Shown: positions 34,500 through 49,264 of the stretch, one piece after another | Layout: each line of letters opens with the position of its first letter | How positions within the stretch are numbered: position 1 is the stretch's first letter | Source: Kingdonia uniflora | Lineage: Eukaryota; Streptophyta; Magnoliopsida; Ranunculales; Circaeasteraceae | Reading direction: 5' to 3' | NCBI GenBank assembly: GCA_014058105.1 | Contig: JACGCM010000635.1 | Coordinates: 1 to 64,000 of the forward strand | DNA length: 64,000 bases | Program-made: the position numbers and the translations under genes | Notes under the pieces: model-generated | Told to the model about the DNA's origin: nothing | The model's input: the letters and a program-made list of their open reading frames with translations, nothing else | Databases searched by the model: none

Positions 34500-35865
34500 A
34501 TGATCCATGCAATTACAATTCACAAACCCCTCATGATCACACAGCCACAGAGTCAACAATTTTACTCTACCTTCTCATTCTCATTTTCTGGGTTCACAAT
34601 GTCATCCCCTTGGTTCTCTCGCTCAATTTGGGGAGATACACCATCCAAACCTCTTACAACTCCAGCCCCATTAGCTTCATCTTCCTTCTCTTCAACGTAG
34701 GTATCCTCAATAATTTCATTCACCTCAGCTTTGGCATACCCCATTTTGAGGAGGTGGTGCACAAGTCTGTCATGCTGGACTACTACCTCATTCAGATTCT
34801 TCTACAACTCTTATGTCAGCTCGATAATTCCACCTCTTGTGCAACCTTCACAGAAGCCAGTTGCTTCCCCTCCTGAACCAAATCGGACTTTAATCGAACT
34901 ACCTTCTTCTCAAGCTCTACCTTCCCACTCTCGAGCTTGACTTTCTCCTCCTCCATCCTGAGGCAGATCCCCTTCATCAAATGAGTTGCCTGCCAAAAGA
35001 AAATCAAACACATTTAAGGCTCGAATCACTATATAGATTTCAGAAAACATTCAAATCATCAAACTTGCTAGTTTACTCATCTCCTTCACATCCTTGCAAG
35101 CTGCAAGCCTCGCCCTATCCTTCATAGCTGTCCCAATTAGTTCAGAGCCGCTCCCTTGACCTCACCACTCCCCATGGTTCTAGAGGTCGATCCATGCTTC
35201 AATATCTTCTTCTTCAAAAATGCTCGAGCTAACTTACTCGACGTGGTAAACTCTGGCACATCCGCATAATCCACTGCAGAGGTCATTGGCATAACCACCC
35301 GTCTCTCTCCACCAGCTTTTTTCTTCTTGTTGCTTCCAGCCCCCATCATTAGTCTCGTTGCTTGTGACTTCTCAACCTTCCCAGACCAGCTGTTAGCTAA
35401 TTTATTTCTATTAATATCGAGGTCTTTCAGCACTACATCGAGCCTAACCCCTTCCTGAGCAACAGTATCTAATAGGAACTTCTTCTTCACCTTCGACTGA
35501 GGACCTATCAAACAATAGCACATTATCAATAACAAAACAACATTCAATTTCAATAGTTCGATATTATAAGTTATTACACTTACTTTTCTTTACAGTTTTA
35601 TACCAAAGTTTTATGGGTTCTTCATCATCTCTCTGAAGGCAATCACCTTTCACCCAAATCACATTATCATTCCATATTCGACTTGCTGAATTCATATCAA
35701 AGAAAAGAGGTCGAGACAAGCTCTCAAAGAAATATGCCCCTTCACTTGCAGAATAATTATTCACTCCATAAAACTACAACACATCTTCAGGAAAAATTCT
35801 CCTCTCCACCTCATTCTTCTCCTACAACTTATTCAAACGTTTACAAACATTTATTACGACCTACA
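34500..35865 (-). pseudogene. Antisense ORF of older Tat element, C-terminal part
   Basis: Minus strand, continuing from 45975 after the inner element is removed. From 35865: VVINVCKRLNKL, stop, EKNEVERRIFPEDVL, stop, FYGVNNYSASEGAYFFESLS and RPLFFDMNSASRIWNDNVIW. This resembles the plant 'putative gypsy type transposon' domain. 35553-35137 is a basic linker (KKKKAGGERRVV, KLARAFLKKKILK). 35013-34816 is a coiled coil (MEEEKVKLESGKVELEKKVV). 34762-34562 is an acidic C-terminus (IIEDTYVEEKEDEANGAG) and a stop. Domain order is the same as in the inner element (40503-42644). Pol of this older element is not seen to the left; its relic ends near the PHT1 fragment. Confidence 0.65.
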
Positions 35866-36362
35866 TTGTAGTAGCATATTCCCCAGATTCGACAAGAGTA
35901 AGCCAGCAAAGCATAGTCCAACGCAGTCATACCTGATCAAAGATACTTCAAGTCCTCGAGAAGATACTTCAAGTTCTCGACCTTCCAAAAGTAGTTGTTG
36001 TGCCTAGTCATGAAAAGAGTTATCAGAGTTCCGTGAAGTTTGCCCACTTCCTACAGAATAGGAAACTATTTCCTTCTGTTTGTAAACTGCATGCATCTAC
36101 TATAAATACAAGCAGAGAATAGATAAAACGGGACAGACAATCTGCAAACCTTACTATTTCATTACTTTAACCTTACAATCATTCTAAATTCTGTAATAAC
36201 TAGTAAAATACTAGATTTTACATCAAAACCTTCCTCGAGGTCGTGGTTTTACTTAGCTTTTTCTGAGTTTTTCACGTAAAATATTGCTTATCTAGTCTAA
36301 TTGCATTCTATTTACGAATAAGTATTGGCGAAGATTCTCCTTCCGAAAAACACGCCACTAAA
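35866..36362 (+). repeat. 5' LTR of inner Tat element
   Basis: Starts TGTAGTAGCATATTCCCC and runs to CACGCCACTAAA, where the CA end has mutated to AA (the 3' copy has CCACTACA). Contains TATAAATACA at 36101-36110 as probable promoter. Similar over its whole length to 45464-45974. Confidence 0.92.
36101..36110 (+). promoter_or_regulatory. TATA box in inner Tat 5' LTR
   Basis: TATAAATACA, conserved at 45713-45722 of the 3' LTR, about 250 bases before the LTR end. Promoter role inferred from position. Confidence 0.55.
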
Positions 36363-36363
36363 A

Positions 36364-36382
36364 TTGGTACACCCTGTGGGAA
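36364..36382 (+). other. Putative primer-binding site of inner Tat element
   Basis: TTGGTACACCCTGTGGGAA begins two bases after the LTR. Tat elements commonly have a site of the form TTGGCGCC...TGTGGGAA here. The tRNA cannot be assigned with certainty because of the changes. Confidence 0.55.
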
Positions 36383-36423
36383 ATTCCACACATTTTTACC
36401 ATCTCTGATCTAAACACTATCTG

Positions 36424-38030
36424 ATGACAAACATGAACCTCATAAACCATTCCAGTATCGTTAGAGATCAGGAAATACCAAGAGTCGTTGATCTACACGG
36501 TGCGATACTCGAGTTTTATAAACAAATGGCTACAGAAAAAGCCCAAAGACTAGAAGATCAGCGTGTCCACGCTCAAGCTCTTCAAACGGAGAGAGACGAA
36601 CGGAGGAAAACCTTATATTAACAGAGTCAAACACATCAAAAAGAAATAGAACGACTGAGGAGAACATAAGATCGACTCACCGGTCGACAGACGTCCCCTC
36701 CACTCGCCCGGAGCGAGCATAGGTCAAGAGCAATTCAACGTGATGATCCACCAAGGGAAGACGAACTACGGATTTCTCGATCTAGATCCGGGAACCCAAA
36801 CAGAGCCTCTCGACATTTTGGTTTAACATCCTCAACATCAGCAACTCAAGGAAATTGACACACGCGCCATCAAACCCCTCCGCCTGAAAGAAGATCAATC
36901 AGGGATTGATTGGGACCATAAGGACAGGGAGATTTTGTTCCTCAGGTTGCAGCCTTACCATTTCCCCTACAACAGTTAGTCACCTTAGATGGCCTCAACA
37001 ATAGGATCCAGGCCATAAACTCTGACAATCCTGGCTGAAGATCCACGCTTGATAGAATCGAGACAAACCCCATCTCTCCTCATCTCGAAATTATACCTAT
37101 CCCAGAAATTTTCCATATGCCCAAATTTATTCAGTATGCAGGCCTGACTGACCTGCTTGTACATGTTCGACATTTCAAAGTCGCAATTGGGTTATATTCA
37201 AAACTCAAACACATGTTATGTAGGCTATTCAACATGAGCCTGAAGAAAGAACCACTCCGTTGGTTTTATACTATTTAAGATGCCTCCATCACCACGTTCA
37301 GCCAGTTGTAACATCTTTTCGAATCCAACTACGGTCATGCCAGAGAGCGAGAGATCACTGTCGATTCCCTATTTTACTTCGAGCAAGGCGATAACCCTCG
37401 CAAGCTTTTATAAACACTTCCTACAAGAAACAAGGAAAATTGGGAACTCGGACCCTAAAATCGTAGTTCCCGAATTCACCTCCTCCCTGCACATTGACTC
37501 AAAAGTTTGAGAAGAGCTTACTTTACACAAGTTACGAACAGTCACTGAAATGATTGATGTAGTTAATAACTACATCAAACTGGAGCGATCAAAGAAAGAT
37601 AAGATGAAGAGCACGTTTGTCATCCATTCTCGAGAAACATCTTCGACCCCATCCCAACGAACAGTCACTACTGAAGCGCCTAAACAATGCGACTGAATTG
37701 TTGACAATAATAGAAAAAGGGATGGCAAACCTGGCAGTTCTGCCGCTAATGACAACAACTCTCTCCGCTATCTTGCCGATGATAAAGGGAGATGAGTGTT
37801 ATCGTGCACCACAAACTATTCCTAATCTTCCCAGCAGACCACTATGTCAGTATCATAATGTGTGTAGCCACGAGACTGATACCTGCTACTCCCTCATACG
37901 AATCTTTCATCGTATCCTCCTAGCTTGATGACTCTACAATTATGTCATCGACATCCAAAGGTTTCTCGAAAATGAAGCAAAAAATAAGGAAGTGGAAAAA
38001 AATCAAGTTCAGGGGCAAGCTCGCCACCTA
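36424..38030 (+). pseudogene. Inner Tat element gag, degraded
   Basis: 36424-36621 encodes an N-terminal coiled-coil-like stretch (MATEKAQRLEDQRVHAQALQ). From about 36655 the chain is Arg/Ser-rich (DRLTGRQTSPP, ISRSRSGN). The gag domain follows at 37080-37380: MPKFIQYAGLTDLLVHVRHF, then MLCRLFNMSLKKEPLRWFYT and LFESNYG, matching the usual MPKFxxYDGTTDPxxHL...FPxxLxGPAxxWF blocks. Later frames are broken (about 37500-38030); CNYS/CQYHNVCSHETDTCY near 37845-37890 may be the zinc-knuckle or its YHxxxGHxTExC equivalent. Many stops. Confidence 0.82.
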
Positions 38031-38129
38031 TATATGATCATGATTGAGAAAGGGAAGAAAAGAAAACAAGACGATCGAATTACATCTTGTTGTAAAATGA
38101 CTTCCTCAAACAAATCAGCAAAACTTCTT

Positions 38130-38480
38130 ACAAGAACAAGCAAATTGAAGCGTCCTTACCAAATCACCTTCGAAGACTGTGATACCAACCATGTTAAATA
38201 CCCTCATGACGACCCTCTCGTTATTATGCTCAAAGTCAGACAAGATTGCCTACATACACTTCTCATCAATACCAGAAGTATCACAGATGTATTGTACAAA
38301 AGAACAATTGAAGTCCTAGGACTTAGAGATTTGGTAAAAGCTTTGACAACAACAATCACGGGCATCAATGGTTCAAAAGAATCAGCCACAGGAGAGATCA
38401 CTCTACCAGTTCAGGCAGGTTCAGAGAATACATTTGCAAAATTTCTTGTCATCGATTCATAGTCTAATTTTTTGGAATTC
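38130..38480 (+). pseudogene. Inner Tat element protease, active site lost
   Basis: Frame reads ITFEDCDTNHVKYPHDDPLV, matching the ITFxxxDxxGxxxPHxDPLV block ahead of Tat proteases. The catalytic stretch, normally VLVDNGSSADILF, reads LLINTRSITDVLY, so the catalytic Asp is replaced by Asn or shifted. The flap and tail follow: GINGSKESATGEITLPVQAG and TFAKFLVIDS. Uninterrupted from about 37992 to 38462. Confidence 0.87.
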
Positions 38481-38779
38481 TGGGACGCAGTTGGTTACAT
38501 TCAATCAAAGCAGTGCCTTCAACTTATCATCTAACACTGTGTTTTCCAACAGATCACGGAATATATGAAATCAAAGGCAGCCAAGCAGTTGCACGAATGT
38601 GCAAAAATACCACAACCAACCCTCATACAATCAAACTTCTCAAAGCGTAGCAACTATAACAAGATGAACCACCAACATTCGAACAACATGACACCGAGAT
38701 GGTCGAATCTGTTGAACTCGATGGCTGAGGGTGCACAACCTTCATCGGTTCCAAATTATCAACCGACGAAAAAGAGGCC

Positions 38780-39850
38780 ATGATACAGCTACTTAAGAAG
38801 AATATCGACATCTTTGTCTGGACATTCCATGAAATGCCTAGTATCGATCCCTCCATGCCAAAACGATGGAAAATGCTATAAATACTACAAATGCCAAATC
38901 CACACACAAGACATCAAAAGTCTAGCCTTAAACTTGCATATCAGCAATGCCCTTTGGCCATTCAAATGATGGGGAATCGACATTATTGGACCTTTTCATC
39001 CAGCATCGAGAAACTGAGGGTTCATCTTAGTTGCTACTGATTACTTCACAAAATGGGTTGAAGCAGTTTCTCTCTGCTATACTAATGAAAATGAAGTCAT
39101 CTAGTTCCTTTGGGAGCACATCATCACCAGGTTTGGCTGTCCGCATATGATACGCTCTGATAATGGCAAACTGTTCATCAGCGCCAAAGTACTTGCTTTC
39201 CTCCATAAATAAAAAATATAGCTCACAACATTCACACCATATTATCCTCAAGGCAATGGACAAGCCGAAGCCAAAATCAAAAGCAACAAATCAGAATTGC
39301 TTAGTGTTCTCTGGGCCTACCAAACTACTACTCAAGTCTCGATGATAAGAAGGGATGATAGGTAGATCAATTTGTCAGTGTTCTCTGGGCCTACCAAACT
39401 ACTACTCAAGTCTCAATAGGTTGTACTCCACTTATGATGGCTTTTGGTAACAAAGCAGTCATACCTTTGGACCTCGATCTACCAAGTACTCAACAAAAAA
39501 TTCCAGATGAAGACAATGAACTCGGTCTCCTTTGCAACCTCAATTGGATAGAGGAAATCAGAGACAATGTCATTACGAATTTGGGATGATACCATGATAC
39601 ACTGTAAAAGGCATACCACAAGAAAGTTAGAAAATGAAAATTTGGTATTGGAGACCTTATCTTACGACGGATCCAAGATAGTACTCAGCCTAAAAATTCT
39701 AGAAAATTATTAAAAAACTGAGAAGGGTCATACATTGTTAGCAACAAAATAGATAGTGGAACTTATTGGTTGATGACTGAAGATGAAATACATCTTGAAT
39801 GTCCATGGAACACTGCTCAACTGAAACTATTTTATATATGAGACACTGTA
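38780..39850 (+). pseudogene. Inner Tat element: pre-RT linker fused to integrase (RT and RNase H deleted)
   Basis: 38780-38860 reads KKNIDIFVWTFHEMPSIDPS, the linker just before RT. Within about 25 bases the text changes to YYKCQIHTQDIKSLALNLHI and ALWPFK, which is the end of the integrase zinc finger. The core follows: WGIDIIGPF (first Asp), ATDYFTKWVEAVSLCYTNEN, RFGCPHMIRSDNGKLFISAK (second Asp), YYPQGNGQAEAKIKSNKSE (Glu), VLWAYQTTTQVS. A 38-bp segment is duplicated inside it (39303-39340 and 39377-39414). C-terminal blocks run to about 39840 (VHGTLLN, NYFIY). Stops and shifts are common. Confidence 0.88.
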
Positions 39851-39898
39851 ACCATTTTTATCGATTCAAATAAACAAACTTTGTTATCAGTTTACTCC

Positions 39899-40502
39899 TT
39901 ACTATATCGATTTGATCTCAACCAATACTTGTCAAGTATACATCAGACAAACAAAATTTTTACTATTTGATTTGATCTCGATCTATACTTGTCAAGTATA
40001 CATCAGACAAACAATATCCTTACTATTTAATTTGATCTCGATCTATACTTGTCAAGAATCTATCAGACAAACAATATCCTTACTATTTTATTTGATCTTG
40101 ATCTATACTTGTCAAGTATCTATCAGACAAACAATATCCTTACTATTTGATTTGATCTCAATCTATACTTGTTAAGTATACATCAGACAAACAATATCCT
40201 TACTATGTGATTTGATCTCGATTTATACTTGTCAAGTATACATCACACAAACAATATCCTTACTATTTGATTTGATCTCAATCTATACTTGTCAAGTATA
40301 CATTAGACAAACAAAATCCTTACTATTTGGTTTGATCTCGATCTATACTTGTCAAGTATATATCAGATAAACAATATCATTACTATTTGATTTGATCTCG
40401 ATCTAGACTTGTCAAGTATACATTAGACAAACAATATCATTTTTATGTAATTTGATCTCGATCTATGTTTGTCAAGTATACATCAGACAAACAATATACT
40501 TA

Positions 40503-40528
<26 letters not shown>
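39899..40528 (+). repeat. Tandem array, 60-bp unit, about 10.5 copies
   Basis: Unit TTTGATCTCGATCTATACTT + GTCAAGTATACATCAGACAA + ACAATATCCTTACTATTTGA, repeated with exact 60-bp period and few changes per copy. It lies between pol and the antisense ORF of the same element. The C-terminal codons of the antisense ORF read into its last unit. It gives an open frame on the plus strand from 39912, which is a by-product of the repeat. Confidence 0.97.
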
Positions 40529-42644
<2,116 letters not shown>

Positions 42645-42679
42645 ATTTTATACACAATTAGAATATATCATATGTGATG

Positions 42680-45463
42680 CATATATATGTTCGTAAATTC
42701 ATATATTTATAATCATATCGTTGTCGAGAGTCCTCTCCAACACGTCATTCACTTTACTATCTGCTACTATCATTTTACATTTATACTTCAGACTACAGTT
42801 CTCGATATAATTAATATGATATAATTCATATTTCTATCTTCAATTAGTAACAAATATGCTCAGTTTCATATGCCTTTTAATTTAATAATAAACATCGATA
42901 GCTTATTAATCTAGTTTACTTTTCGAAATTCAGGAAACTCAACAGCTTCTTGAAGACACTCCACCTGTTTCCCGTCAAAAATAACATCATTAAAAAATTG
43001 AGGATTCCCCTTCTCCAGCACAAAATCCGACCAAATCCCAACAAAATACAACGTCCCCGACAATCTCACCAATTTCTAAAATTGCGCCGTAACCACAGCG
43101 CCACCAACCGATCACTCTCTCCACTCATCTCCAGCCATTTCTCACTCCACCCCCACCAGAACCCATTTATAACCCCCTACGACTCCATTTCTTCCACCAT
43201 CACATATATATGAGTCACAACTAAATCAGAATTTTAAAAACCCTCTGACAAACCCTAACATTGTTCTAAATCTCCTACTTGTCAACCATTCACTTTCAAT
43301 CAAAATTCATTCTACAACAACATTACTCTTTACTTAATCTTATTCATTTATCATTCTTAATCAGTAAAAAACCTAAAAACCATAATCACTAACCTTGTTT
43401 ACGCGCTGCGTCCGCATCCCTTTCCTTTGCCCGTTTGGCTCTTGCAATCAAAACACTAATCTCCTCCTTCGCAATCGTAAACAACCAATCCAACGGCGAG
43501 TAAAAGCAATTCGTACTAGAGAAGAAAAAAATTGGTGTTTGAAAAGTATGAATAGTCACCCACATCAGGGCTATTTATAGACCCCACGTGACGGTTCATC
43601 ACACCACTTCGCGATTGTTCAACTCCTCAAACAAAATGCCTTCTACTTCTCTTCCCAACCCCTTCGATACTTCACCTTCTTAACGCCAACAAACCCTTAC
43701 ACTCTCACTCTACTCCTTCCATATCTCGAAGACTTTCTTCAGCTACATTCATGTGCAACACCTATCTTTTCACAGAGACGATGTACATCAATTTCCTTAT
43801 ATTTCATACTCTCACCTAAAGGAAAACATCTTTCCATAATCATTATTCTTGTTAGTTCCCCCACTTCTACTTTACCTACAATTTCCTATATTTTTGGGTA
43901 CATATTCGACAAACATCTACAATATCATTATATTTAACATTCTACCAGCAATTTGCTAAAGCAATTTTCCATTCCCAAATTTTAACAAGTACATTTTCAA
44001 TTCGACAAATAAACAACACATTACTTCAATCAGCAAAACATCCTGACCAATATTTTCATTACATTTTATTGACCATAACAACTCCTTACAAAGACCTACT
44101 TCTACCCACATTACAACTTCATAAACCCCTCGCTGCAGCTTCATCTTCCCTCTTCACCAACAATTTTGCTCAAGTCCACATACTAACACAACGTTCAGGA
44201 GGACGCCAAAACTACAATTTGACACGAAACTCGAAGTCCTCCTCAGCTTCCTTCGCATCTGCCTCACTCATCCCTTCGTAATTAGGCTCCTCGGGATCTT
44301 CTATATGAATATCACAATTCTGAGATCCAAAGTATCGAATGTACAATAACCAGTACATCGCCTGAATACGTTTGAACACCCCTATTCCCGGCCTGAGATC
44401 TCATCTTCAACATCTTCCATGAATGCATCCCATTTGTAGACACGTAAACTATTTATACCCCCACCAATCATGGTCCCACTCTCCTGCATTTACTCTGCCT
44501 TGAAACTTTACAATTTCAAAGTAAAATCAATCAACCTTAAAATCCGTTATGGGACCCACTCAGTCAAATACATTCGAGATATTATGACAACCCTTCAATA
44601 TTTTATGTGCATTCACATTCGACATTTGACCTTTGATTATTTACATACTACAATTTATATTCCACAAATACAAGCATTGAATATCGAAGATATTAACTTT
44701 ATTTATTATGAATAAGTTACAATTCATATTTGACAACTTCATCCTTCGATTACATTACATCAAACTATAATCTATTTTTACATTCGACTTTCATGACTAA
44801 TTTCTCTGTGTATTATTTTCACTGAAATCGGATATTAAAGCCTATTTCCAGTGCTAAGAACCTCAATAAATCTCAAGTCACTGAACTTCTAAAGGTTGTT
44901 TCCCCAGATGAAGGCAACAAAAAATTGCAAGAAGCCTCCTACGTTCGGTAAGATCCCTGGATGCCCATCCAAGCTTCAAATCTTCATCATCAACACGAAC
45001 AGTTATCCCTTCTCCCCCAAACTGACTGACTCTATTACCTTCACCACTGCATAATGATACCATTGGATCCAACAGATACCACCATCCTCTGCCAAATCCT
45101 TTTCCCACCCTCCACACCATGCCATAATTCACGAAATAATCACTAAGGCCTCCACTGGGAAAACACTTTACCTCCAATTCTTCCCCATCTTCAGCCTCTC
45201 TCATTATATTCCGCCAAACTTGAGGTGGCATCGTTCCAAAACCACTACTACTACACCCTCCATCACCTCCCAATTTATACCCAAATTTACTTTGCCAAAT
45301 TTATGGTACCGTATTAATTGTACCTCAGGAATGATTTGACCAGATACATTTCACTTTGGCCTCGAAAATTGCAAAGACAACTCATATTCTAATTCGGCAA
45401 CCTCTTCAGCTTCCAACTTCTTCTCGACTCAACCACAAATGCTTATGTCGAGAATGGGGTGAT
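42680..45463. other. 3' region of inner Tat element, upstream of the antisense ORF
   Basis: About 2.8 kb between the antisense ORF start and the 3' LTR, A+T- and C-rich on the plus strand. It probably includes the antisense ORF promoter and leader. One open minus-strand stretch at 44878-45273 (GGGCSSSGFG-like start, EELEVKCFPSGGLSDYF, GRGWWYLLDPM) has codon-like composition but no family I recognise. The plus-strand polypurine tract AGAATGGGGTGAT is at 45451-45463. Confidence 0.45.
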
Positions 45464-45974
45464 TGTAGTAGCATATTCCCCATATTTGACAAGAATAAGC
45501 TAGCAAAGCATAGTCGAAGATAACCATACGTGATCGAAGATACTTCAAGTCCTCGAGAAGATACTTTAAGTCCGACCTTCCAAAAGTAGCCATTGTGCCT
45601 GGTCAAGAAAATAGCTGTTAGAGATCCACAAAGTTCGGAGATCCGTAAAGTTCGCCCACTCCCCCCAGAATAGGAGACTATTTCTTTCTGTTTGTAAAAT
45701 GCATGTATCTACTATAAATACAGGTAGAGAATAGATAAAATGGGATAGACAATCTGCAAACCTTACTATTTCGTTATTTTAACCTTGCAATCATTCCAAA
45801 TTCTATAATAACTAGTAAAATACTAGATTTTACATCAAAACCCTCCTCGAGGTCGTGATTTTTCCCAACTTTTACTAAGTTTTCCACTTAAAATCTTGTT
45901 TATTTAGTCTGATTGCATTCTCTTTATGAATGAGTATTGGCAAAGATTCTCCTTCTGGAAAACACGCCACTACA
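45464..45974 (+). repeat. 3' LTR of inner Tat element
   Basis: Starts TGTAGTAGCATATTCCCC, ends CACGCCACTACA. Matches 35866-36362 with scattered changes and small indels. Followed by CACAT, the right target-site copy. Confidence 0.92.
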
Positions 45975-46507
45975 CACATGTTCATGTTCAACTAGGCAGG
46001 ACATGCCCCTATATTCATTATCCCTTTTGCAAGATTTCTTAGGGGCAGACTCAGCCCATACTCCAATTGAGATAGGTATTACAGAAAACCCTCTTTCAGG
46101 TTGCCCTGGACATTCCAATCATAATACTCCAAGGAGATTGCTTCATCTATTCCCCTGTCTAATTTTTACTTCTCTAAATCAGTCAACATAAATAAATGTT
46201 CCTCCCCAAATCTTGCTATGCATCTTCTAAACTGCCTACCGACATGTTCTACAAAATTCAACCATATTCCCCCTATGAAAGCCTTGGATTTACAAAACTC
46301 TCTAAACACATCGGAGTTCAGAGGGTATAAAATCAATTGTCTAGGGAAATTTTGAAATTGAACCACTCCTACTTTGTTCTCCCTATCAGAGTCTACATTT
46401 ATAGACTCAGTCGAACGACCAGAGATCGGGGCCTCCATAATAGGTGAAGACTCCATATCAATTACGGCTCTAAAGATGAGGTATGACTCTACACAAATAA
46501 TCCTCAC
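45975..46507 (-). pseudogene. Antisense ORF of older Tat element, N-terminal part
   Basis: Minus strand from about 46452: SSPIMEAPISGRSTESINVD, then a stretch with FGEEHLFMLTDLEK and, after a stop, YLSQLEYGLSLPLRNLAKGI. The last codons before the insertion read ACPA, stop, LNMNM, and across the insertion the same frame continues VVINVCKRLNKL (35865 down). The joined block matches the conserved GLRLPL...APAQLxPNxW pattern of the gypsy-associated domain. Two or three TAG stops replace probable Trp or Gln codons. The rest of the ORF lies at 34500-35865. Confidence 0.65.
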
Positions 46508-49264
46508 ACTCGACCTACATCAGGACAGGTATTCTATCATTATCTTCTAACACATACATCATACATATATCATTCGCATCTCTTTTATAGATATATATCA
46601 AATAGATTTTTATAGGTTACTATAAATAGTAATTTTTTGAAATTTGAAAACCATAAAAATCTTTCAAAAATACATATCAACAGTATCACAAAAATATTCT
46701 ACTGACCATCAACATCTGAAAACGATTCTGAAGCAGCGCCAAATCTTTCCTTCACAATGTTGTTATACAACCACCTTCGTAACTCAGTCTTCGCAACCTT
46801 CTCTCGCCTTGATTGTTAATCATTCTGGTCTAATCTCTCACAAGAATCTCTACAATTTTTTATCTTTCCTCTCTCTCTGTTCTTTAATTTTTTAGGAGTT
46901 GATAAACATTTCAATGGAGAAGATAAATCATTATTTAGAGTTTCTCTCTTTAAATGCTGGCAGTTATTTGGCCTCGTACGAGCTGCCCTCAGTTTTGGAA
47001 CGGAGGCGTCCCTTCCACAATTAATATCAAACATTTTGTACCTTTTCGGTGAAAACACCTTCCCATCATTGCCCTCTGCTCTATATTTTATTATATTCCC
47101 ATCTCTATTACCCAAAATCTCCCTCTGACCTCCCCATACATAATTAAACTTTCCCTGCACTAATAAAAAAGACAATAATCAAAGTTACCTACTTTTTTTC
47201 TATTCTGGCTTTTGCTACTTATAGAAGTGCTGACGTCATTTCCAAAGCTTTAACATTTCAAAAATTTAAATTCTTTATTCAAAATGGTCACAACAACATT
47301 TGCAACAAAATGGGATAGATTCAAACTTTATTCTAATTACATTTCCTTGACAGTTATTCGACCTCATACAAATCACTCCTTCACATATAATTACACGTAA
47401 AACATCCCAGATGTCCGGGGGAGCCACACCTAATTAGTTCACCTTCAGCAATCCTCACTTCTTCCAACAGGATCTCTTCTTCAACAATTAGTCTCACAGC
47501 CTCTTTTCGAGCAGAAGGCTCCACAATCACTTCCCGGAATAGCTCCTCATAGAAGTGACATCCTAACTCAAGTTCTCTACCCATCTAATCCAAACCTTCA
47601 AACTGATACTCAGACACTGGCAAGTCAGCATCATAATCTAGTAAGCCAAAGATCCACTCTCGCACTTTAACTACTTTAATCACCAATCCTCCCTCAACAA
47701 CATATGAATTCACTCAGATCGAGTCCACACCATCTTCTATGTCTTACTCCTATCTAAACTCATTTCCTCCTATTTATGCAGTTTTCTAGATTACTTCAAA
47801 TCCCTCACAATTCGTATTTATATTCAACTTTTTCATAACAGCAAACACTAGTATCTTAAGTATAAATTATTTGAACTTATCTATCCATATCGACCTCAGT
47901 GAATTTGGCCTACTCTATTTTGAACTTATTTCCTCTCAATCTAATATTTCAAAGAGATCTCCCTGAGCTTGAATTTCCAATCCATGTAAATTCTAAATCT
48001 TCTGCAGTTATTTCCCCAATAATTCTATGTTATTCAGTTCAAAAAAAAATATTTTATACATCTTTTATTTCACAAAGACATTTTTACAGCTCAATTGTTA
48101 TAATATACTTTGTAGATTCAATCTTATATATTACATTTCATCCTCTATTCATAAATCTTTGAATTACTCATAACTCGATTTTAATAATAAGAGTTATTCT
48201 AACTATCAACACAGAGCTTTAATAACCATATTTTATTCAGCTCAAATATAAATTACAGGTACTTTACAGATAACAAGTCTTTCAGGTACTTTATAAATAA
48301 CTAGTCTTTCAGGTACTTTACAGATAACAAATCCTTCAATTCATCTATCTTCAGTGATGTTTCACTTCAAGAATCTTCTAAAGTAAAGCAGGCATTAGAA
48401 AACATTGAGCATCCACCTTTCGTCAAATTTGTTTGAAGTTTAGGCATGGAACCGAAGTTCAAATGAAAACTATGCAAGAAAAGAAGTCAGTGCTTGAACC
48501 AACTCTTTAAACAGAAGGCCTTCTTAGAGTCAAGAAATGATGATGGTACAAAAGCATACTTCCAATCTCCATTTTTCTTCTCCACTACTACCATTGACTC
48601 CTTTACAACCACCACCATCAGAGAGTTGGTAGAGATGAAAGAGGTCCCTCCCTTAGAATCTAATCTTACACAAGATACGGGTGATATTGCATTGCGGTTA
48701 CACTGGCCCCCACATCTGTCTCCTCAGCCTTGTCATCTACAAGGATGCGGAGACGCCTCCAACGTTGCTCGCCTGTTAAGACAACGTAATAAAATATCCA
48801 CATACAGTAAAAATCTTTCTTAGTTTCAGCCGCTTCTTATTTCGACATACCCTGATACGTCGGTGGAACGGGAATGGGGGTGGGGGTGGGCATTTCCAAT
48901 GGTTGGTCATTGAAGTATCTCAACTTAAATTTCATCATCTCCGCAGAAACCCTCTCATCAAAAAACATTTTCTGAGTTTTCACCATTATCAATCAAGACT
49001 TCCAGAAAAAATTTCAACAAAAAGCGTACTTTGCCAAATCCTCGATATAGGTACTATTTATATAACCCTCGTATTTAATGCGCAGGTATGATTTCAAAGC
49101 AGTTATCATTCAATGCATATGCATCCCACCACATAAAAAATACCCATTTTCTATACCAATTAAATTAACATTAATACGTCATTTCATTTCCACTTCTGAC
49201 AACACAACTCCACATGCTTTTTCTCAACCAAAGCCACTCATGAATTCAGTTGCGATGGGGCAAT
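46508..49264. other. Upstream region of the older antisense ORF
   Basis: Corresponds in position to 42680-45463 of the inner element. Open minus-strand stretches at 46816-47175 and 47381-47584 (RKEAVRLIVEEEILLEEVRI) are not assigned to a family. At 48255-48330 a roughly 30-bp phrase (TTTCAGGTACTTTA...ATAAC/TAG) repeats three times. A purine-rich GCGATGGGGCAAT precedes the LTR at 49252-49264. Confidence 0.35.

Noticed and set aside
39912..40175. Open plus-strand frame of 87 residues.
   Set aside because: It is the translation of the 60-bp tandem array (repeating SIYTCQVYIRQT) and is open only because the unit length is a multiple of three.
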